64,000 nucleotides of DNA from contig CAVVAM010000019.1 in the NCBI GenBank assembly GCA_963746265.1, positions 140,401 to 204,400 of the forward strand, given 5' to 3'. The DNA comes from Ilumatobacter sp963746265 (GTDB lineage: Bacteria; Actinomycetota; Acidimicrobiia; Acidimicrobiales; Ilumatobacteraceae). The position numbers were made by a program, and so were the translations under genes. The notes beneath the pieces were generated by a model. The model was not told the origin of the DNA. It was given only the letters and a program-made list of their open reading frames with translations, and did not search any database. Shown here in pieces: positions 57,846-64,000 of the stretch. Position 1 is the stretch's first letter. Every line of letters starts with the position of its first letter.

Positions 57846-58592
57846 GTGCGCGTCGCGATCGTCGTCTACGACGGCGTGCTCAGTTCCGAGTGCGAGGCGT
57901 TCTCGTCGGTACTCGGGCTCGCCGAGCACGCCGAAGTGATCGTGGTGGGAGCGCGGAACGGGTCGTTCGCCGGTCCGGGTGGCCGCCACGACGTCGATCT
58001 TCGCTTCGACGAGATCGACGATGTCGACATCGTCGTGGTCCCAGGGGGCCTCGGGTGCGAACGCGCGGCCGACGATCCCGAGCTCCGGGCCTTTCTCGGC
58101 CGGGCGGAACGATCCGCCCGATACGTGGTGGCGAGCTCGACCGGTACCGTGCTGCTCGCGTCGGCCGGCCTGCTGCACGGCACTCCGGCTGCCACCCATT
58201 GGCTGGCCGGCGACCTCCTGCGTCGCTACGGCTCCGAGGTCGACACCCGCAGGTTGGTCACCACCGGCAACGTGATCACGTGCGAGGGTCAGATCAGCGC
58301 CGTCGACGCCGCGTTCGGGCTCGTCGAACGACTCGACGGCCCGACTGCGGCGGCCCGGATCAGAGCCACGCTGGTCGAACGCGGCGAGCCGCTTCTCCGC
58401 ACGGAACCGTGGTGGCGCCCGGCGTTCGATCGGCTACGCGACCTCTTCGGGACACCCGAACGGACGGCACGTTCTCGTGCGCGAAGCCCGGGCGACGATC
58501 CGCCGGTGACGCCGCTGTCGGTGATGGTCGAGTTGGTCGACAACGACGAGCTCGTGCGTGAGCTGCGACGTTCGCCACGACGCCGACGGTGA
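57846..58592 (+). CDS. DJ-1/PfpI-type protein with Ser in place of the nucleophile Cys
   Basis: A 248-residue protein of the class I glutaminase-amidotransferase-like fold. 'VAIVVYDGVLSSECEAFSSVLGL' opens the fold with the conserved acidic residue, and 'DIVVVPGGLGCERAADDPELRAFL' follows. The nucleophile elbow reads 'VASSTGTVLLASAGLL' where AraC-type or PfpI members have xxCTGxxxLAxAGLL, so Cys has become Ser. 'TTGNVITCEGQISAVDAAFGLVE' matches the family. There is no AraC helix-turn-helix; a 60-residue charged tail follows. Activity may be lost or altered. Confidence 0.85.
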   Translation: MRVAIVVYDGVLSSECEAFSSVLGLAEHAEVIVVGARNGSFAGPGGRHDVDLRFDEIDDVDIVVVPGGLGCERAADDPELRAFLGRAERSARYVVASSTGTVLLASAGLLHGTPAATHWLAGDLLRRYGSEVDTRRLVTTGNVITCEGQISAVDAAFGLVERLDGPTAAARIRATLVERGEPLLRTEPWWRPAFDRLRDLFGTPERTARSRARSPGDDPPVTPLSVMVELVDNDELVRELRRSPRRRR

Positions 58593-58657
58593 ACACCGTT
58601 GGTCGCGCAAAGGTGGGCCGGCGGCGTTTCGCGGGCAGACTCGGCCGTGCACACCGC

Positions 58658-58686
58658 TTGACAACTCTCTCATCATCACCTAGCCA
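58658..58686 (+). promoter_or_regulatory. Possible topA promoter
   Basis: A perfect TTGACA (58658-58663) lies 17 bp from a weak -10 (TAGCCA). The proposed start site would be only about 3 nt before the ATG. Confidence 0.3.
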
Positions 58687-58695
58687 AAGGCAGCA

Positions 58696-61332
58696 ATGGC
58701 CAAGCCACTCGTCGTCGTGGAGTCACCCGCGAAGGCCAAGACGATCTCGAAGTTCCTCGGCAGCGACTACGACGTGCGCGCCTCGGTGGGCCACGTCGCC
58801 GACCTGCCGAGCAAGGGCTTGAACATCGACGTCGACAACGGGTTCAAGCCGACCTACGAGCTGACCGATCGTGGCAAGACGGTGGTGAAGGAGCTCCGTG
58901 CCGCCCTCAAGGACGCCTCCGAGCTCTATCTCGCGACCGATGAGGACCGCGAGGGCGAGGCGATCTCCTGGCACCTCGTCGAGCACCTCAAGCCCAAGGT
59001 GCCGGTCAAGCGCATGGTGTTCCACGAGATCACCAAGTCGGCGATCGACCATGCGATCGACAACCCGCGGGACATCGACTACGGCCTCGTCGACGCCGCC
59101 GAAACGCGCCGGATCCTCGACCGCCTGTACGGCTATGAGGTCTCGCCAGTGCTCTGGCGTCGCGTCAACCGAGGGCTGTCGGCCGGCCGCGTACAGAGCC
59201 CGTCGATTCGACTGATCGTCGAACGAGAGCGGGAACGGATCGCGTTCGTCGCGGCCGACTACTGGGACATCGACCTGCTCTCGGCGACCGATCCGACCTT
59301 CGACGCAAAACTCGTCGCCGTCGACGGCCACAAAGTCGCAAGCGGCAGAGACTTCGACGACCGCGGGCACATCAAGTCCACGGCGAGCGGCACCCCCGTC
59401 GCGATCGACGAAGCCCGGGCCCGAGCGCTCGCGGGCGGTCTCGAAGAGGCGTCCTTCTCGGTGCGTTCGGTCGACGAGAAACCGTACCGCTCCAGTCCCA
59501 AGCCGCCGTTCATGACGTCGACACTGCAGCAGGAAGGTGGCCGCAAGCTGCGACTGTCGTCGTCACAGGTGATGCGGGTTGCGCAGGGCCTGTACGAACG
59601 CGGGTTCATCACCTACATGCGAACCGACAGCGTCACGCTCTCGGCCGAAGCGATGACGGCGACGCGCGACGCGATCACCTCCGAGTACGGGCAGAAGTTC
59701 CTGTCGCCGCAGCCCAAGCAGTACACGTCGAAGTCGAAGAACGCCCAGGAGGCGCACGAGGCCGTGCGCCCCGTCACGCCCTACCGGTCGCCGAAGCAGG
59801 TCGAGGGGGAACTGAACAGCCAGGAATTGGCGCTGTACCGCCTCATCTGGCAGCGCACGCTCGCGTCGCAGATGGCCGATGCGGCAGGCGTCACGGTCAG
59901 TGTGCGGTTCGGCGCCGTGTCCGAACACGAGCAGACCGACTGCGAGTTCTCGGCGTCGGGCACGACGATCACGTTCCCCGGCTATCGAGCCGTGTACGTG
60001 GCGGCGGACGACGACGGTGACGGCACCAAGGAGGCGCTGCTCCCGCCGCTCGCACAGGGCGAGGTGGTGCCGGTCGAGTCGCTCACGCCGAACGGACACA
60101 CCACCAGCCCGCCGGCCCGCTACACGGAGGCGTCGCTGGTGAAACGGCTCGAAGAGCTCGAGATCGGGCGACCCTCCACGTGGGCGTCGATCATCCAGAC
60201 GATCCAGGACCGCGGCTACGTGTGGAAGAAGGGCCAGGCCCTCGTGCCGACCTGGACCGCGTTTGCGGTCGTCGGTCTGCTCGAACAACATTTCACCGAC
60301 CTGGTCGACTACGAGCTCACCGCCAAGATGGACGACGACCTCGACGCGATCGCGAACGGCGACATGCAGAAGGACGTGTGGCTCCAGCGCTTCTACTTCG
60401 GCGATGACGAATCCCTGCCCGGGTTGAGGAAGATCGTCGAGGAGAACCTCGACAAGATCGACGCCGCTGCGATCAATACGTTCCCGCTCGGCCATGACGA
60501 GAACGGCGAGCTGGTGGTCGCCAAGCCGGGCAAGTACGGCCCGTACGTGAAGCGTGGTGACGACACGGCCAGCGTCCCCGACGACATGCCGCCCGACGAG
60601 CTCGATCTCGCGAAGGCGCTCGAACTGCTCGCCCTGCCGAAGAGCGACGAGCCGATCGGTACCATGGACGGTTACCCGGTCTACGCGAAGAACGGCCGCT
60701 TCGGCCCCTACGTGCAGTGGGGCGATCCCGACGAACTCCCACCCGGGCTCGAGAAGCCGCGCATGTCCAGCCTGTTCTCCACGATGAGCCTCGACTCGAT
60801 CACGGTCGACGACGCGAAGAAGTTGCTGCAACTCCCCCGGTCGCTCGGCCAGGACCCAGCCGACGGCAAGGAGATCGTCGCCAACAACGGCCGATACGGC
60901 CCCTACGTGGTGAAGGAGAAGGACTTCCGGTCGATCGACTCCGAGGAGCAACTCCTCACGATCACGCTGGAGCAGGCGGCCAAGATCTTCTCGGAGCCGA
61001 AGGTCTTCAAGCGGGGAGGCCGCAACATGGCGGCGAAAGGCCCGCTGCGAGAGTTCGGTACCGACCCGGTCAGTGAACGCCCGGTCGTCGCCAAGGACGG
61101 CCGGTTCGGTGTGTACGTCACCGACGGCGAGACCAACGCGTCGATCGGCAAGGGCGACCGGATCGAGGAGATCACACCCGAGCGCGCCTACGAGCTGCTC
61201 GCGATCCGCCGCGACGTCGTGGCCGCAAAGGGCGGTCCGGCGACGAAGTCCACCCGCAAGAAGGCGGCGAAGAAGAAGCCGGCAGCCAAGAAGTCTGCCG
61301 CCGCACCACGTCCGGCCGTGACGACCGACTGA
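58696..61332 (+). CDS. topA: DNA topoisomerase I
   Basis: An 878-residue type IA topoisomerase relaxing negative supercoils. The Toprim domain opens 'PLVVVESPAKAKTISKFLG', with its acidic triad in 'LATDEDREGEAISWHL'. 'GLSAGRVQSPSIRLIVERE' is a conserved block and the active-site Tyr is in 'GFITYMRTDS'. The C-terminus has repeated TopoI C-terminal domains ('KYGPYVKRGDD', 'NGRFGPYVQWGD', 'NGRYGPYV', 'DGRFGVYVTDGE') with no zinc fingers, and a Lys/Ala tail (KKAAKKKPAAKK) as in actinobacterial enzymes. Confidence 0.98.
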   Translation: MAKPLVVVESPAKAKTISKFLGSDYDVRASVGHVADLPSKGLNIDVDNGFKPTYELTDRGKTVVKELRAALKDASELYLATDEDREGEAISWHLVEHLKPKVPVKRMVFHEITKSAIDHAIDNPRDIDYGLVDAAETRRILDRLYGYEVSPVLWRRVNRGLSAGRVQSPSIRLIVERERERIAFVAADYWDIDLLSATDPTFDAKLVAVDGHKVASGRDFDDRGHIKSTASGTPVAIDEARARALAGGLEEASFSVRSVDEKPYRSSPKPPFMTSTLQQEGGRKLRLSSSQVMRVAQGLYERGFITYMRTDSVTLSAEAMTATRDAITSEYGQKFLSPQPKQYTSKSKNAQEAHEAVRPVTPYRSPKQVEGELNSQELALYRLIWQRTLASQMADAAGVTVSVRFGAVSEHEQTDCEFSASGTTITFPGYRAVYVAADDDGDGTKEALLPPLAQGEVVPVESLTPNGHTTSPPARYTEASLVKRLEELEIGRPSTWASIIQTIQDRGYVWKKGQALVPTWTAFAVVGLLEQHFTDLVDYELTAKMDDDLDAIANGDMQKDVWLQRFYFGDDESLPGLRKIVEENLDKIDAAAINTFPLGHDENGELVVAKPGKYGPYVKRGDDTASVPDDMPPDELDLAKALELLALPKSDEPIGTMDGYPVYAKNGRFGPYVQWGDPDELPPGLEKPRMSSLFSTMSLDSITVDDAKKLLQLPRSLGQDPADGKEIVANNGRYGPYVVKEKDFRSIDSEEQLLTITLEQAAKIFSEPKVFKRGGRNMAAKGPLREFGTDPVSERPVVAKDGRFGVYVTDGETNASIGKGDRIEEITPERAYELLAIRRDVVAAKGGPATKSTRKKAAKKKPAAKKSAAAPRPAVTTD

Positions 61333-61399
61333 GGTTCATCCGGGTACATCATCCCGATCGGCGGGAAATCCTCTCGACCTGCTCGACGGCAGTCCGGCC

Positions 61400-61796
61400 T
61401 TGACGTCCGACAACCCGTTCGAGGTCGACCGGCGTGGCCTCGTGCAGTACTACGGCTTCTCCCCGGAGAACGACGACGATCCGATGAACCACACGTGGTT
61501 CATCAGGACCAGCGGCGTCAGTCTCGACAATGGGGGCGATCCCAGCACCGAGCTCAAGAACCGCAACTCGGGCCTCGTCGACCTCGACAAGGATCTCCCC
61601 GTGAAGTTCTCGGCGAAGATCAAGGTGTCGGGCGAGATGAGTTCGGAGAACTGCCCACGTGCGTCGGCCCGGGTTAGGCCGACGCGGTCGGCAACGAGCT
61701 GACCGACCCGGTGGGCATCGCCGGGCTGGCCCTCCTTGGTGGCGGGTTCTTCGCCTCTTGTTCAACGCTCGGCCGGCCTACACGTACCAGTCCTGA
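61400..61796 (+). pseudogene. Decayed gene for a small membrane protein
   Basis: The intact first part (TTG 61400) encodes 'GLVQYYGFSPENDDDPMNHTWFI...' to 'KIKVSGEMSSEN'. It then continues, in the next frame, as 'LPTCVGPG', a TAG, and 'ADAVGNELTDPVGIAGLALLGGGFF', and finally in a third frame as 'LLFNARPAYTYQS' plus stop. Adding one C near 61652 and one G near 61752, and reading the TAG at 61675 as a sense codon, rebuilds a protein of about 131 residues with a C-terminal membrane helix. The three lesions fall within about 110 bp. Confidence 0.6.
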
Positions 61797-61809
61797 CCGG
61801 GGGCACATC

Positions 61810-62214
61810 ATGACCCAGACATCGACATCCGACTCCGCCTCGACCAGCAACGCCGTCGTGCGACGACATCCCATCAGGGGCGCTCTCTGGGGCCTGATGC
61901 TCGCCATCGGGTTGGCGGGCGTTCTGATCGTGACCAAGGCGATCGAGCTCGACCTCGTGAACGTCATCATCGTCGCCGTGGTCGCGGTCGTCGTCGGCGT
62001 GCTGTGGGGCACTCTGGGCCCGGCGAAGGCTCCCACCGGGCCCCGCCGACGGCGGCCAGCCGGATCGTTTCCGAAGCGAGCGCGCCCGTCGACGTCCACG
62101 AGCGCCCGGGTGAGGGCGACGGCGATCCCCGTCGACCGAGGACCACGGCGGCGACGCCCAGATGCCGGCGGCGTCGACGGACATCGCTGCGAGCGGTGCG
62201 CTCGCCACCGGTAG
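61810..62214 (+). CDS. Small two-helix membrane protein, C-terminal half probably frameshifted
   Basis: ATG 61810. Residues about 17-65 are two membrane helices ('ALWGLMLAIGLAGVLIV' and 'VNVIIVAVVAVVVGVLWG'). After 'GPAKAPTGP' the frame becomes Arg-rich nonsense (RRRRPAGSFPKRARPS...), while the two other frames give more protein-like text: 'ASRIVSEASAPVDVHERPGEGDGDP', then 'STEDHGGDAQMPAASTDI'. A missing G near 62040 and a missing C near 62135 would explain this. It lies 13 bp after the decayed gene and 12 bp before tmk. Confidence 0.55.
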   Translation: MTQTSTSDSASTSNAVVRRHPIRGALWGLMLAIGLAGVLIVTKAIELDLVNVIIVAVVAVVVGVLWGTLGPAKAPTGPRRRRPAGSFPKRARPSTSTSARVRATAIPVDRGPRRRRPDAGGVDGHRCERCARHR

Positions 62215-62226
62215 GGTGACGGCCCG

Positions 62227-62835
62227 ATGTCACGGCCGGTCTACATTGCATTCGAAGGCGCCGAGGCGTGCGGCAAGAGCACCCACGCGAGGCGGCTGGC
62301 CGAGTCACTCGATGCCGTCATCACTCGCGAAACGGGTGGCACCGAGATCGGGCGTCGTTTGCGTGAGATCCTGCACGACACGTCCGTGACCGATCTCGAC
62401 GACCACGCCGAAACGCTCATCGTTGCTGCGGACCGGGCTCAGCACCTGGCCGAGGTGGTCCGGCCGGCGCTCGCAGCCGGTCGGCACGTGGTCAGCGACC
62501 GGTCGGTCTACTCGACGCTGGCATATCAGGGCCACGGCCGCGGTCTGCCGATCGACGAGGTCGAGATGATCAACGCCTGGGCGGTCGGTGACACATGGCC
62601 CGATCTGGTGATCCTGCTCACCGTGCCGGCGGACGTCACCGAGCGGCGCATGGGTAAGCGCAACCTCGACCGGTTCGAGATGGCGGGTGACGACTTCCAC
62701 GCTCGCGTCAACCGTGGGTTCGCGATGATGGCAGCGGCCGACCCGGACCGTTGGATCGTCGTCGACGCGTCTGGTCCACACGAGGACGTGACGTCGACGA
62801 TCCGCGACACCGTCCGCGAACGGCTGGGCATCTGA
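62227..62835 (+). CDS. tmk: Thymidylate kinase
   Basis: A 202-residue kinase converting dTMP to dTDP. The P-loop is 'AFEGAEACGKSTHARRLAE' (GxxxxGKS). The DRx motif is 'HVVSDRSVYSTLAYQGHGR'. The LID region 'RRMGKRNLDRFEMAGDDFHARVNRGF' is typical. The substrate-binding Glu/Arg after the P-loop are in 'TRETGGTEIGRRLRE'. The stop overlaps the holB ATG by 1 nt (TGATG), so the two are coupled. Confidence 0.96.
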   Translation: MSRPVYIAFEGAEACGKSTHARRLAESLDAVITRETGGTEIGRRLREILHDTSVTDLDDHAETLIVAADRAQHLAEVVRPALAAGRHVVSDRSVYSTLAYQGHGRGLPIDEVEMINAWAVGDTWPDLVILLTVPADVTERRMGKRNLDRFEMAGDDFHARVNRGFAMMAAADPDRWIVVDASGPHEDVTSTIRDTVRERLGI

Positions 62836-63899
62836 TGACGACCGGCATCTCGGTGTGGTCGCAGGTCGTCGGTCAGACCGAGGCAGTGCGGCGACTGACC
62901 CGAGCCGCCAACGAGCCGGTCCACGCGTACCTCTTCGTCGGTCCCGCCGGCTCGACCAAGAAGGAAGCTGCCAGGGCGTTCGCAGCACTCCTGATCGGCG
63001 TTGACGACGATGCCGCCGGCCGCGATGCCGATCTCGTGCTCCGCGGCGAGCACCCCGACGTCAGGGAGGTCGCCCGTGTCGGCGCGTCGATCTCGTTCGA
63101 CCAGGCTCGCGAAATCGTCAGAACAGCAGCGTTGGCACCCTCGGAGGGTGACCGGAAGGTCATGGTCCTCGAGGAGTTCCACCTGCTCCGACCAGAGGGC
63201 GCCGCACTCCTTCTCAAGACCATCGAGGAGCCACCCGCGTCGACGACGTTCCTGATCCTCGCCGATTTCGTGCCTCATGACCTGATCACGATCTCTTCGC
63301 GGTGTGCTCGGATCGACTTCCGGGCGATCGACGAACAGCACATCGCCGACCGCCTGGTGAGCGAGGGTGTCGACCCCGACACGGCGAGCGAGGCGGCCAT
63401 CGCATCGGCCGGCAACATCGACCGGGCCAGGGTGCTCGCCGCCGACCCGGATCTCGCAGCGCGGCGACGTGCATTCGCCGAGGTGCCGAGTGGCCTCGAT
63501 GGCACCGGGGCACGCGTGATGGCCATGGTCGACGACCTCCTCGGCCGGATCGACGCCGCCGCAGCACCTCTCGCCGAACGGCATCGGGGCGAGGTCGCGG
63601 CGATGGACGAGCGCATCAAGCAGTACGGAGAACGCGGGAGCGGCAAGAAGGCGCTCGAAGACCGCCACAAGCGGGAGCTGCGACGTCACCGAACAGACGA
63701 ACTGGTGGCCGGCCTCACCGTCATCGCGGGCACGTATCGAGACGCGCTGGTGGCCGGCAACGTGGCCAGACCCGACGCGGTGGCCGACGCCGTGCGTCAC
63801 ATTCACGAGGCGATGGAGGCGCTCGAACGCAACCCGAACGAGCCGTTGCTGCTCCAATCGCTTCTGTGGTCGTTGCCCGTGTTGTCCGGGCGGTCGTGA
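62835..63899 (+). CDS. holB: DNA polymerase III delta' subunit
   Basis: A 354-residue clamp-loader subunit. 'VVGQTEAVRRLTRA' and 'HAYLFVGPAGSTKKEAARAFA' form the N-terminal AAA+ region; the P-loop is altered (PAGSTKKE), as expected for an ATPase-inactive delta'. 'KVMVLEEFHLLRPEGAALLLKTIEEPPASTTFLILA' is the typical delta' block, and 'ISSRCARIDFRAI' contains the arginine-finger SRC motif. It is coupled to tmk, and tmk-holB is a common bacterial pairing. A tRNA follows 20 bp later. Confidence 0.93.
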   Translation: MTTGISVWSQVVGQTEAVRRLTRAANEPVHAYLFVGPAGSTKKEAARAFAALLIGVDDDAAGRDADLVLRGEHPDVREVARVGASISFDQAREIVRTAALAPSEGDRKVMVLEEFHLLRPEGAALLLKTIEEPPASTTFLILADFVPHDLITISSRCARIDFRAIDEQHIADRLVSEGVDPDTASEAAIASAGNIDRARVLAADPDLAARRRAFAEVPSGLDGTGARVMAMVDDLLGRIDAAAAPLAERHRGEVAAMDERIKQYGERGSGKKALEDRHKRELRRHRTDELVAGLTVIAGTYRDALVAGNVARPDAVADAVRHIHEAMEALERNPNEPLLLQSLLWSLPVLSGRS

Positions 63900-63918
63900 C
63901 GGTAGGCTCCGGGCCGCT

Positions 63919-63991
63919 GCCCAGATAGCTCAGTCGGTAGAGCAACGCACTCGTAATGCGTAGGTCAGGGGTTCAATTCCCCTTCTGGGCT
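63919..63991 (+). tRNA. tRNA-Thr (anticodon CGT)
   Basis: The 73-nt cloverleaf starts GCCCAGA and ends TCTGGGCT. The anticodon loop CTCGTAA contains CGT (reads ACG). The T arm is GGGG-TTCAATT-CCCC. CCA is not encoded. Confidence 0.95.
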
Positions 63992-64000
63992 CTGAGAAAC

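Overview
The window is high-GC DNA with many GTG starts, densely packed genes and frequent 4-base stop/start overlaps. The gene content (ClpC, LppM-type lipoprotein, Eis-type acetyltransferase, DUF3556 protein, an actinobacterial Flp/Tad cluster followed by topA-tmk-holB) points to an actinomycete. The absence of mycobacterial or streptomycete hallmarks, and the number of acyl-CoA genes, suggest an Acidimicrobiia/Ilumatobacter-like lineage. That placement is an inference from gene content.

Region 1 (1-18.5 kb) is mostly housekeeping: the end of clpC, a WD40 gene remnant, a lipoprotein, an SGNH hydrolase, an ABC1 kinase, a Bax-inhibitor protein coupled to a zincin-like membrane protein, a sigma-70 factor, two GNAT acetyltransferases (the Eis-like one carries a frameshift), cytidine deaminase, three small envelope/stress-type proteins, a flavin reductase, gpsA, an acyl-CoA ligase, a nitroreductase and a 39-residue membrane protein.

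Region 2 (18.5-36.4 kb) looks like a CoA-dependent catabolic and uptake region. It holds an FAD oxidoreductase, an SDR, a PEP-utilising swivelling protein, an acyl-CoA dehydrogenase, a Liv-type ABC transporter (separate lipoprotein, a rare LivH-LivM-LivG triple fusion, LivF) with surE inserted, a DUF3556 membrane protein, and a FadR-type regulator divergent from a three-gene biotin carboxylase operon. The carboxyltransferase of that operon lacks usual metal-ligand residues.

Region 3 (36.5-43.9 kb) is accessory. It contains a lincosamide-type nucleotidyltransferase, an unrecognised 858-residue membrane-anchored protein, and a 2.8-kb island bounded by a perfect 19-bp repeat of the 3' end of a selenocysteine tRNA gene. 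The island carries VapBC, a Doc toxin with a decayed-looking antitoxin, and a cation diffusion facilitator; no integrase is visible.

Region 4 (44-64 kb) has a D-2-hydroxyacid dehydrogenase, a membrane GGDEF-EAL protein, a subtilisin-like protease ending in 18 SSSWA repeats, a Flp/Tad pilus operon, a STAS protein, a second acyl-CoA dehydrogenase, rsgA, a beta-propeller protein, a DJ-1-like protein, topA, a decayed gene, tmk, holB and tRNA-Thr. The order Tad cluster ... topA ... holB resembles the Mycobacterium tuberculosis Rv3660c-Rv3644c neighbourhood.
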